A DNA stretch of 6,980 nt from Hyphomicrobiaceae bacterium (GCA_017353825.1 JAFMSC010000226.1:1-6980), one strand, 5' to 3'. Positions 1-6,706 are shown, numbered from the stretch's first letter. Numbers and translations: made by a program. The notes: generated by a model not told the origin, from the sequence alone.

Positions 1-240
1 CTGGAGCAAACCCCCGCATCCATGGCTCCCGCCTCGTTTGGTTTGAGCCCTGCCCGCCTCGTCCAGCCCATGGTTTGGGCCACTCTGATGGGACCCTTGT
101 CCATTGTTGTGGGAATTGCCCCACAACCTGAGTCCAGAGGTTTGTGGTTGTCTTCCCAATGTCCAGACGCATAGCCTCAGCTCCAATGGCGCCGAATAAA
201 GAACCGCCTCAAGGCGCGGCTTTCCCGGGGAGCGAACACC
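1..240. other. Non-coding leader upstream of the methyltransferase operon
   Basis: I find no convincing gene here. A short open frame starting at 144 runs into the methyltransferase gene in another frame and has no recognisable protein character. The stretch holds a direct repeat of CCCGCCTCGT (28-37 and 53-62), a small GGAC/GTCC hairpin (91-102), the TTGTGG dyad listed separately, and a good ribosome binding site, GGGGAG at 227-232, 8 bases before the ATG at 241. No clear -35/-10 pair could be assigned. The promoter of the plus-strand operon should lie here, or upstream of the window. Confidence 0.6.
106..127. promoter_or_regulatory. Inverted repeat GTTGTGGG-N6-CCCACAAC, candidate operator
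   Basis: Eight-base arms at 106-113 and 120-127 are perfectly complementary around the 6-base centre AATTGC. A third half-site, TTGTGG, lies at 142-147 in the same orientation as the left arm. There is no T-tract after the dyad, so it does not look like an intrinsic terminator. Its position about 115 bases before the start codon fits a regulator binding site or a leader hairpin. The role is inferred from symmetry and position only. Confidence 0.35.
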
Positions 241-1647
241 ATGCAGGAAGCCGTCGGGCTGCTGGACAGCATCGCGGAGTTTTGTCGCCGGGCCAACATG
301 GCCGAGTCCACCTTTGGACGCCGCGCGGTCAATGACGGCAAATTCGTGTCGCGCCTGCGCGACGGTGCGCGCATCACGCCTGAGACCCTGGAACGGGTGA
401 GCGAATTCCTCACCACCCGGGGCGTCGCCGCGCCCGTGGCGCCCCCCGAGCTGCTGCCGCTCGTCCGGGTCGTTCCGATGCGCGCGGCGCCGACGCAGGC
501 CGAGGGGGCGCCCGTAAAAAGCGAGCCCTCCCGCAACTTCCGCTTCTTCGATAACCGCCAGAAGTACCTCCTGTTCGTGAACACCTGCGGCGAGAAGCAG
601 ACCATTGCCAACCGCGTGGCCATGGAGCTCAGCCACCTGCATCCGGCTCCGCCCGCGGTGCGCGTGTTTGACGCGGGCATGGGCGACGGCACCGTGCTTA
701 CCCGTGCGATGCGCGAGATGCACCGCCGGCTGCCGACGCTGCCGTTCTACATCGTCGGCAAGGAGATCAGTCTCGAGGACGTGCGGCTGTCGCTCGACAA
801 GATGGCCGACCGCTTTCACGAGCACCCCGCGACGGTGCTGGTCGTCACCAACATGTACTACACTGAGGCGCCGTGGCTGAGCCCCAAGGCGCTCTCCGCC
901 GCCACCTCCCTGGTGTGGCATGAGGTGGCGCTCACCGGCACCACGGCGGCAGAGTTCTCCGAGCAGATCACCGCGCTTGAGCCGTTCCTCGCCAAGAACT
1001 GGCAGGCCAGGCACAGCGCCAAGACCGGCAATCCTGTTTACGAGCGCCCGGTGGCGCTGGTGATCTATCGAGACGACTTCCGCTTCCTGCTCGACGACGT
1101 GATCCCCGAGCAGGGTCGCGCGCGGGCCGACTACGACCTCGTCATCGCCTCGCAGCCCTATCGCGCGCGGGTATCCGCGGAATTCAAAGCCTCCAAGGTC
1201 ATTGCGCCCTTGAGCCGTGCGCTGCGGCCGGGCGGGCGTCTGCTTGGCATCCACTCGTGCGGGCGCGATCCTGGGCTCGAGATCATCCGCAAGATCTGGC
1301 CCAACGAGAACCCATTCGAGACCAACCGCCACGACCTCCTGCGTGCCGTGCGGGCGGAGTTCGGCAGGGACGCGCGTTATTACAACTTTAACGCCTACGC
1401 GGACCAGCGCGCCGAGTTCCGCTACGACATGCACACGCTGCCCAGCGAGATCGCCGACTCGATCGGCACGTCTACGCTGTTCGCCGCCTGGAACGCTGCC
1501 GTGTACGTGGCGCAGATGGACGATGAGCGCTTGGCCGAGGTGGTGGGCACGCGACGCTATCTCGACGCCACGCGCCACGTCCTGCAGGCGCACGGCCAGC
1601 TGTGGTTTCTCGATGAGTCCTACGTCATCTCCCGCAAGCGAGACTGA
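241..1647 (+). CDS. Class I SAM-dependent methyltransferase with N-terminal HTH-like domain
   Basis: The 468-residue protein has two parts. Residues 10-60 form a small helical domain containing FCRRANMAESTFGRRAVNDG and RITPETLERV. This resembles the FGR-type helix-turn-helix-like domain seen in many alphaproteobacterial proteins. An Ala/Pro-rich linker (61-95) follows. From about residue 100 there is a Rossmann-type methyltransferase domain: motif I is FDAGMGDG (143-150), the acidic residue ending strand 2 is probably E175 (GKEIS), YDLVIASQPY lies at 298-307 in the usual strand-4 position, and LRPGGRLLGIHSCG (328-341) matches the post-strand-4 helix and strand 5. The segment between motif I and strand 4 is unusually long (about 150 residues), so it may carry a substrate-specific insertion. 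No signal peptide or membrane segment is visible, so the protein should be cytosolic. The ATG at 241 has GGGGAG 8 bases upstream. The reductase-like gene begins 3 bases after the stop, implying one operon. The fold call is strong; the substrate is unknown, and the N-terminal domain could bind DNA, RNA or protein. Confidence 0.75.
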   Translation: MQEAVGLLDSIAEFCRRANMAESTFGRRAVNDGKFVSRLRDGARITPETLERVSEFLTTRGVAAPVAPPELLPLVRVVPMRAAPTQAEGAPVKSEPSRNFRFFDNRQKYLLFVNTCGEKQTIANRVAMELSHLHPAPPAVRVFDAGMGDGTVLTRAMREMHRRLPTLPFYIVGKEISLEDVRLSLDKMADRFHEHPATVLVVTNMYYTEAPWLSPKALSAATSLVWHEVALTGTTAAEFSEQITALEPFLAKNWQARHSAKTGNPVYERPVALVIYRDDFRFLLDDVIPEQGRARADYDLVIASQPYRARVSAEFKASKVIAPLSRALRPGGRLLGIHSCGRDPGLEIIRKIWPNENPFETNRHDLLRAVRAEFGRDARYYNFNAYADQRAEFRYDMHTLPSEIADSIGTSTLFAAWNAAVYVAQMDDERLAEVVGTRRYLDATRHVLQAHGQLWFLDESYVISRKRD

Positions 1648-1650
1648 GCC

Positions 1651-2571
1651 GTGGTCGCCCAACCCGCCAGCGGCGCCGCGCGCGAGGCGGGTTCCAACAA
1701 CGGTCCGGTATCGCCCGAGGTGCTGCGCGTGGCTGCGGAGCTGGCAGCCTGCGGATCGCTGGAGACGGGTGTCAACGCAGGCGAGGACGCGCGCCGCATC
1801 GCTGGGCTGCTGCCGGCCGGCACGCCCGTCCTCATCAACCATCCGCCTAAGCGCGCCCTCGGCGCCGCGCTCGACACGCTGGTGGCGCTGCGGCGGGCCG
1901 GCCTGGAGCCCGTTCCGCACTTGGCCGCACGGCACATTTCCGAGCGGGCTGAGGCGAGGGACTTCCTGGAGAAGGCGGTGCGCCGGGCCGGCATCGGCAA
2001 GGTGCTGCTGATCGCCGGCGATCGGGCGGAGCCGGCCGGGCCCTATGCCGACAGCGCCGCGCTCCTTGCCGAAGGATTTTTCGCTGGCTCGGGCCTGACC
2101 CAGGTCGGGTTTGCGGGCTATCCGGAAGGACACCCGCAGATCCCCACTGCCGCCCTCGATGAGGCTCTGGCGCGCAAGCTGGAGCTGGCTGTGCGCCACG
2201 GGCTCAAGGCCTATCTCGTGACGCAGTTCGGCTTCGCCACAAACCGCATCGTCACCTACTGTGCGCACGTTGCGCGCCGGGCGCCGGGCGTGCCAGTCTA
2301 CGTCGGCTTGGCGGGTCCAACGCGCCCCATGGTCCTATTGCGCTATGCTGAGCGCTGCGGCGTGTCGGCCGCCCTGCGGGCGCTGCACGCCGAGGGCGTC
2401 AAGGCGGTGCGCCTCTTCACCCACGTGGACCCGACCGACCAGTTGATGGTGCTCGCCGGCCACATCCGGTCAGGCAGCGCCGGTAATGTGGTGGGCGTGC
2501 ACCTCTTTAGCTTCAGCGGTGTGGTGCGTACAGCTCAGTGGATGAACGCGCGCATCACGGCCCGCGGCTGA
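1651..2571 (+). CDS. Methylenetetrahydrofolate reductase family protein (divergent MetF-like)
   Basis: This 306-residue protein has the length and motif order of MetF-type TIM-barrel flavoenzymes, which reduce 5,10-methylenetetrahydrofolate to 5-methyltetrahydrofolate. Visible matches to MetF are PHLAARH (89-95, compare PHLT), LLIAGDR (119-125, compare ALRGD), GYPEGHP (156-162, compare AYPEVHP), TQFGF (191-195, compare TQFFF), GLAGPT (219-224, compare GILPVS) and HLFSFSG (284-290, compare HFYTLN). The N-terminus differs from classical MetF: the FEFFPP segment that carries the catalytic Glu is replaced by SLETG (36-40) and NHPPK (63-67). This is the pattern of an alphaproteobacterial MTHFR-like subfamily often described alongside one-carbon or methylated-compound genes, so substrate or electron donor may differ. 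The start is GTG, 3 bases after the upstream TGA and without a good ribosome binding site, so translation is probably coupled to the methyltransferase. A start a few codons further in cannot be excluded. Membership of the family is clear; true MTHFR activity is inferred. Confidence 0.83.
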   Translation: MVAQPASGAAREAGSNNGPVSPEVLRVAAELAACGSLETGVNAGEDARRIAGLLPAGTPVLINHPPKRALGAALDTLVALRRAGLEPVPHLAARHISERAEARDFLEKAVRRAGIGKVLLIAGDRAEPAGPYADSAALLAEGFFAGSGLTQVGFAGYPEGHPQIPTAALDEALARKLELAVRHGLKAYLVTQFGFATNRIVTYCAHVARRAPGVPVYVGLAGPTRPMVLLRYAERCGVSAALRALHAEGVKAVRLFTHVDPTDQLMVLAGHIRSGSAGNVVGVHLFSFSGVVRTAQWMNARITARG

Positions 2572-2578
2572 CGCGCCA

Positions 2579-2610
2579 GGATGCCGGCCTGGTGTTCTAG
2601 ACCGGCATCC
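2579..2610. terminator. 9-bp hairpin between convergent genes, candidate terminator
   Basis: GGATGCCGG (2579-2587) pairs perfectly with CCGGCATCC (2602-2610) across a 14-base loop, beginning 8 bases after the stop codon of the reductase-like gene. There is no T-run on either side, so it is not a textbook intrinsic terminator. Its location between two convergent transcription units fits a transcript-end or 3'-stabilising hairpin, possibly bidirectional. Confidence 0.45.
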
Positions 2611-2688
2611 CAAACCTTCACGGGGAGGTGCGCTCCGTGGCTCTAACCGGAAAACGGCGCGAGCATCCCTGCCCTGGCAGCAGCTGTT

Positions 2689-3087
2689 CTATTTCCCCCC
2701 CCTGCCCTTCGCGTTACCGACCCCACTGCCACCAGGTCCGATGCTGCCTAGATTTTGATTCCCTTGACTGTTTTCACTGTTGCCAGGTCCGCTAAGCGCG
2801 TTCGCGGTAGATGGTGCCAGTCCAGGTGGGCCCCCAGTAGTGCCTTGGTTGGGACCTGCGTTGTTCCCATCGTAACCAACCTGCGCGTCGCGCAGTCGCT
2901 TTACGCAATCATCGCGCTCGTCCGGCGGCATCGTCCGCCGTCGGTGCGCGCACTGCGCTTCCAGTCTTGCTAGGGTAGAGGCAATATCGTTGCCGAAGGC
3001 CCCATCCTGTTTGCCCTGGGCCACCGCCAGAGTTGCAAAACTACACGTGGAGCCGAACAACGCAACCGTGAGGAGCATCCTGATCAT
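2689..3087 (-). CDS. Small secreted protein with a cysteine pair and Gly/Asn-rich tail
   Basis: I do not recognise this 132-residue protein. It starts with a typical Sec signal peptide: MIRM, a hydrophobic core LLTVALFG, and a cleavage site AVA|QG after residue 23. The Cys within the signal peptide is not in a lipobox. The mature part has a short charged helical region (about 31-70) with two cysteines, C46 and C61, spaced 14 apart and likely to form a disulfide in the periplasm. From residue 71 to the end it is low-complexity and rich in Gly, Asn, Pro, Ser and Gln, and it finishes with a basic GKGRGGK-like end. The frame opens further upstream (to 3153), but the ATG at 3087 is preferred because GGAGGT sits exactly 7 bases before it and the signal peptide begins there. 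Eight consecutive G residues (2695-2702) lie just before the stop. It is on the same strand as the large caspase-like gene, with 343 bp between them. The function is unknown. Confidence 0.7.
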   Translation of the reverse strand: MIRMLLTVALFGSTCSFATLAVAQGKQDGAFGNDIASTLARLEAQCAHRRRTMPPDERDDCVKRLRDAQVGYDGNNAGPNQGTTGGPPGLAPSTANALSGPGNSENSQGNQNLGSIGPGGSGVGNAKGRGGK

Positions 3088-3094
3088 GCGGCCC

Positions 3095-3100
3095 ACCTCC
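3095..3100 (-). promoter_or_regulatory. Ribosome binding site GGAGGT that fixes the start of the small secreted protein
   Basis: On the minus strand GGAGGT is followed by a 7-base spacer, GGGCCGC, and ATG at 3087. The two upstream in-frame ATGs have no comparable site, and one of them overlaps this motif. This chooses the 132-residue product, which starts directly with its signal peptide. Confidence 0.7.
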
Positions 3101-3320
3101 ATTGTTGGACGTCTTGCCTTAGAGCGACCCCAAACACGACGAATTTGCGGCATTCAGCCCCAGGTATGGCGCTCCCGTGACGGTAGGTGGAGACGTAGTG
3201 GCAAGCCGGACACATCGCAAAGGACACACACGTGGCCCTAACCGTGGGTGCCCGCCGCAGAAGCCTTTCAGTTGTCAAGGGATTACGCAAGCCGTCGGGG
3301 CCCGCGCGCCACGGCAAGAA

Positions 3321-3337
3321 CCTCAGCCGCTCCGAGG
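3321..3337 (-). terminator. Weak hairpin followed by TTCTTG, possible terminator of the caspase-like gene
   Basis: On the minus strand CCTCGG and CTGAGG pair (five Watson-Crick pairs and one G-T) around the loop AGCGG and are followed by TTCTTG. It lies about 94 bases after the stop codon of the large gene. The stem is short and the T-tract interrupted, so this is only a candidate. If it is inactive, the small secreted gene could be read from the same transcript. Confidence 0.22.
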
Positions 3338-3430
3338 CCGCTAGGCCGTAGGCGGTAAGGCTCGACGCGGATCGGTTGAGTGTCAAGGCCCGTTTCCAGC
3401 CTATGTTGCTCACTGGGAGTTGCGGGCTCA

Positions 3431-6400
3431 CTACCGCACGACCGCGAGCGTATAGGTCTCAGCGTCGCGGCCCTTGTAGAATTGCGGGTTCTGCTCACCC
3501 TTGAGCGCCTTGGCGAGTTCGGGCACACGCCTTTGCAGATACTCGTTGAGCTGCAGCGTATCGACACGGCCTTGATGCGTCGCATCGGCATCGCCCTTGA
3601 GCGCTTCCAAGAGCGCCTGGGTGAAAATCCCGTGTCGGTATTCGACGCTTTCAAGCGCCTCCTGATCCCAGCGTGCTGAGGAATAGGCCAGGATGTTCGC
3701 GTAATAGGCCGTATTGCCGAGCCGCTCATTGTAGGCACCGGCCGAATGGCAAGTGTCGATGAACAGAAGCCGCCGCCCCTTGGCCTGATCGATCGCCTCC
3801 TCGATGGCATACCAGGGCACAATCGAGGAGGCGCGGATCTTACCATGCGCACCTGCCGCGTCGGTCGACACGAAGCGATAGTTCGGCCCGTCATTGACCC
3901 CATGGCCGGCCAGAAACACCGCCACCGTATCGTTGATCTTTGCATCGGCGAGAATGCTGAGCGCATCGACGATGTGGGCGGCGGTCGGCGTGTCGGCATC
4001 CGAACCGCCATTGATGAGGACGCGGGCCACGGTCCTGGTGTGGAGGGGCCCGAGCTGCCGCTTGATCGCGTCGGCGAAGCCGATGGCATCCTCGCCAGTG
4101 TAATTGAGGTCGCAGCTGGTGTTGGGCCGGCACCAATCGCTGATGCCCGGATATTTGCTGACGCCAACAGCCAGAATATAAAGTGTGCCGCGCTTGTCGA
4201 GCTCACCCACACTTTGATTGGTCAGCGTCAGCGTGCCGTCCTCTACCCTGGACCAGCCGATTTCGTTGAGCGCCGTCATCACGATGGTGTTTTTGCCCTT
4301 GGCGAGCGGCACGCTGAATTGATGCTCGCCGGGCTCGAATCTTGGGCCTGTCGGCGGCAGGAAATCGTCGAGCTGGCGGCCATTCACTTGGATGCGGATC
4401 CGGGTGACGGGGTCGGGCGTTGCGGCGAGCGCGACCTTCACCGGAACGCTGCCAGGCGCCGCAACTGAGGCGTCCGCCGCGGGCGACAGAATGCGAAGCC
4501 GCGGCGTCTTCCGGCCGAGCAGATCCGAGAGCCTGAAAGCCGTGCCCCAGGACGTACGGACCGCCTCCTCGGCCGAGGCGAGCCGGATGGCCTTCGCCAC
4601 GACATCGGGCCTGTTCAAATGCTTGCGCAACTGCCCGGCCGTGACGTAGTCGGCGGCCTTGTCCGGTCCCCTGTTGATCTGCCAGCCCACGATCTTGTCG
4701 GCGCCCGGCGAGCCCGCATAATAACCCTGCGGCGTCCAGATCACCCATTCGCCGTCCTCTCCGCGGAAAATACTGACGATCAGCTCGCGGGTCTGCAAAT
4801 TCCAAAGCCGCACGGTCTGATCGGCCGAGCCGGAAACGAGATAGCGGCCGTCCGGAGAGGCAGCCGCGGCCCAGACCGTGCTTTCGTGGCCCACGAAATC
4901 CCCAAGCTTGTTGCCATCGAGACCGTAGGCGGAGAGAGCGCCCAGGTCGCCGCCAACAATGACGGCCTTGCCAGCCGGAGAAAGGCTAACGGACTTGAGT
5001 CGCTCTGCGCTGAGGGGATCGAGCTTGATGGATACCGGGGATGAGCTTCCGGTCGTCGAAACTTCGAGGGGGACTGAAACAGCGCCCTGCTCGATGGATA
5101 GTTTATACTGTTTGACGTTGGACCGGACCCAGCGGTCCGCCCTGTTGAGGGGCTGCGGCTCGGACAAGGCCTGCCCGGGTTCCGGCAGGCGAAATGTGCG
5201 TTCGAGCGGGTCCTGATCCGCAGTCGGCATCGTCTCACTTGTCTTCCTATGACCCCAGGCGATGCTGCGCCCATCGGCCGAGAACCCTACGGGCCCTACC
5301 GGGAGCCCAGTGCCCATCTCGACCGCTTTGGTCTCACCGGTCTTGGGGTCCCAGGCCTGGATGTCACCGTTGAACCCTCCGGTCGCCACCAGGCCATCAG
5401 GGGAGTAGCCGCTCGCAAAGACGCTATTGTCATGCTTGGTGTAGGTCGTGACTTCCCGGCCGGATGCAACATCCCAAATATGCTGGACAAAGGGGCAGCG
5501 TCCCCCACACCATCCGTAGGTTCCCGCGGTCGAGAGCAATAAGCTGCCGTCGGGCGAAAAGCGGAGCGAGCCGATCTGCAAGCCCGTTTGGGCTGCATTG
5601 GCGAGCATATTTTCGGCTGCCGCGGTCATCCCGTCCCAGAGCCAGATCTCGCCCGACTCGTCCCCGCTCGCAATGGTGCCGCGGGATGAGACGGCAAGCG
5701 CCGTAACCGGAGAGCTATGGCCTTTCCTCTCCTCGTCTGCGAAAAGGCCCTTCCGCTCCTTGATGAGCGTGCCGTCGGCCACGCGCCACAGCCGCAGCGT
5801 TTTACCGCTTGCCGTCACAGCGCGCGCGCCATCCGGCGTGAAAGCCAGGGCACTTATATAATCGGGATGCCCCTTGAGCCGGTGCAGTGGCGTTGCCCGC
5901 TCCACGTCCCAGATCATGGCGCTCTGATCAACGCTGCCGGAAATCAGCTTTTTGCCATCGGGCGAGAAGGCCAAACTGACGACTGCATCGCGGTGGCCCT
6001 CCAACAACGCTTTCAGCTCGCCGCTGGCGAAGTCGTAGAGACGGATGGAGGCCGCTTCGCACGGATCAGAGCAAGCGGTGTCGAAATAGCCGCTGGCCGC
6101 GAGCCAGCGGCCGTCGGGCGAAAGCGCCATCGCGTCGATTTTGCCTTTCCCGCCCGGTCCCGATTGACCGCGAATGGTGCGGGCCGTCACGCCCTTGTGC
6201 CAATTCCACACCCGGATGACCTTGTCTTCGCCTGCAGACACGATGAAGCTGCCGTCCGGCGTGAAAGCCAGGTCCCTGACGCGGGCCATATGTCCGCCTG
6301 TGTCGAGCTGCAGGATCGGCATTGCCTCGGCCCCGGGGATGGGCGTCGGCTCGGCGGCCAGCACGACCGTCAGGCGCCTCTCGCTCGCCCCGCGGCGCAC

Positions 6401-6706
6401 GATCAGCTTGATCTCCGTGCCGGGTGGTTTCGCCGCCAGATCGGCCTCGAAGCCGGCCTTGTTCTCCACCAGCAGGCGATCGAGGTTGACAATGACGTCG
6501 CCCGCTTCGAGCCCGGCCTTTTCCGCAGGTGCGCCTGCGGTGCGTCCCGTCACGATCACGCCGTGCGGGCTTTCGATGCCGAGCTTTGCGGCATCCTGCG
6601 CTTTGAGGTCTTCGAAGGTAGCGCCGAGCCAGCCCTTGGTCCGTTCCTCCGCGCGCGCCGCGCCGCATAGGGCAAAACAAAGGAGAAAAATGACAAGCGC
6701 CCGCAT
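3431..6706 (-). CDS. Exported PDZ-WD40-caspase (C14 family) protein, orthocaspase-like
   Basis: This 1091-residue protein is a predicted periplasmic multidomain peptidase. Residues 1-19 are a Sec signal peptide (hydrophobic LVIFLLCFAL, cleavage at ARA|EE; no lipobox). Residues 24-117 form a PDZ domain (GWLGA, then GAPAEKAGLEAGDVIVNLD), usually a peptide-tail binding module. About ten WD40 repeats follow, near 138, 180, 237, 279, 329, 376, 424, 468, 566 and 606; typical signatures are LAFSPDG and SGSADQTVRLWNL. Blades 8 and 9 are separated by an irregular insert (about 485-560). Residues 649-680 carry a WVIWTPQGYYAGSPGADK-type linker common in bacterial WD40-caspase proteins. An Ig-like beta domain spans about 734-830. 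The C-terminal caspase domain (about 840-1088) starts TLYILAVGVSKY and has the catalytic His in FLAGHG (H935, codon 3902-3904) and Cys in IDTCHSAG (C986, codon 3749-3751), so it should be active. Cleavage specificity cannot be read. Cysteine pairs at 212/216, 400/404 and 859/865 fit disulfides outside the cytosol. The ATG at 6706 has GGGGGGAG (6711-6718) 4 bases upstream. The biological role is unknown; WD40-caspase proteins are generally thought to sense and cleave. Confidence 0.9.
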   Translation of the reverse strand: MRALVIFLLCFALCGAARAEERTKGWLGATFEDLKAQDAAKLGIESPHGVIVTGRTAGAPAEKAGLEAGDVIVNLDRLLVENKAGFEADLAAKPPGTEIKLIVRRGASERRLTVVLAAEPTPIPGAEAMPILQLDTGGHMARVRDLAFTPDGSFIVSAGEDKVIRVWNWHKGVTARTIRGQSGPGGKGKIDAMALSPDGRWLAASGYFDTACSDPCEAASIRLYDFASGELKALLEGHRDAVVSLAFSPDGKKLISGSVDQSAMIWDVERATPLHRLKGHPDYISALAFTPDGARAVTASGKTLRLWRVADGTLIKERKGLFADEERKGHSSPVTALAVSSRGTIASGDESGEIWLWDGMTAAAENMLANAAQTGLQIGSLRFSPDGSLLLSTAGTYGWCGGRCPFVQHIWDVASGREVTTYTKHDNSVFASGYSPDGLVATGGFNGDIQAWDPKTGETKAVEMGTGLPVGPVGFSADGRSIAWGHRKTSETMPTADQDPLERTFRLPEPGQALSEPQPLNRADRWVRSNVKQYKLSIEQGAVSVPLEVSTTGSSSPVSIKLDPLSAERLKSVSLSPAGKAVIVGGDLGALSAYGLDGNKLGDFVGHESTVWAAAASPDGRYLVSGSADQTVRLWNLQTRELIVSIFRGEDGEWVIWTPQGYYAGSPGADKIVGWQINRGPDKAADYVTAGQLRKHLNRPDVVAKAIRLASAEEAVRTSWGTAFRLSDLLGRKTPRLRILSPAADASVAAPGSVPVKVALAATPDPVTRIRIQVNGRQLDDFLPPTGPRFEPGEHQFSVPLAKGKNTIVMTALNEIGWSRVEDGTLTLTNQSVGELDKRGTLYILAVGVSKYPGISDWCRPNTSCDLNYTGEDAIGFADAIKRQLGPLHTRTVARVLINGGSDADTPTAAHIVDALSILADAKINDTVAVFLAGHGVNDGPNYRFVSTDAAGAHGKIRASSIVPWYAIEEAIDQAKGRRLLFIDTCHSAGAYNERLGNTAYYANILAYSSARWDQEALESVEYRHGIFTQALLEALKGDADATHQGRVDTLQLNEYLQRRVPELAKALKGEQNPQFYKGRDAETYTLAVVR

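Larger units (their letters stand above)
3088..3430. other. Intergenic stretch, mostly featureless, with one doubtful ORF
   Basis: This 343-bp interval separates the two minus-strand genes. No tRNA, repeat or recognisable gene was found. On the minus strand it contains two TTGACA hexamers (3381-3386 and 3273-3278), but neither has a matching -10 element at normal spacing, so no promoter is called. A minus-strand frame (GTG 3431 to TGA 3084, 115 codons) spans the whole interval; it is discussed as a finding because its reality is uncertain. A weak hairpin at 3321-3337 is listed separately. Confidence 0.5.

Noticed and set aside
40..135. Possible cobalamin or SAM-type riboswitch in the leader, because of GGGCCACT and the one-carbon context
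   Set aside because: Only a short GCCACT-like string is present; the other conserved segments of the B12, SAM-II or SAH riboswitch cores are not found.
1217..2011. Plus-strand 264-codon frame spanning the methyltransferase/reductase junction
   Set aside because: Its composition (Arg, Ser, Thr and Trp-rich) is that of an out-of-frame reading, while both overlapping genes carry clear family motifs.
3283..4212. Minus-strand 309-codon frame overlapping the caspase domain
   Set aside because: It is in a different frame from the clear caspase domain and is Arg/Ser/Pro-rich without motifs, typical of a frame-shifted shadow.
5717..6670. Plus-strand 317-codon open frame antisense to the caspase-like gene
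   Set aside because: It lies wholly opposite the signal peptide, PDZ and WD40 coding region and has no recognisable domain; it is an expected antisense shadow in GC-rich coding DNA. The same holds for the 240-codon plus-strand frame at 3746-4468.
3431..6706. Lipoprotein signal on the caspase-like protein
   Set aside because: Cys10 and Cys14 in the signal region are preceded by FLL and FAL, which do not match a lipobox, whereas ARA|EE is a good type I cleavage site.
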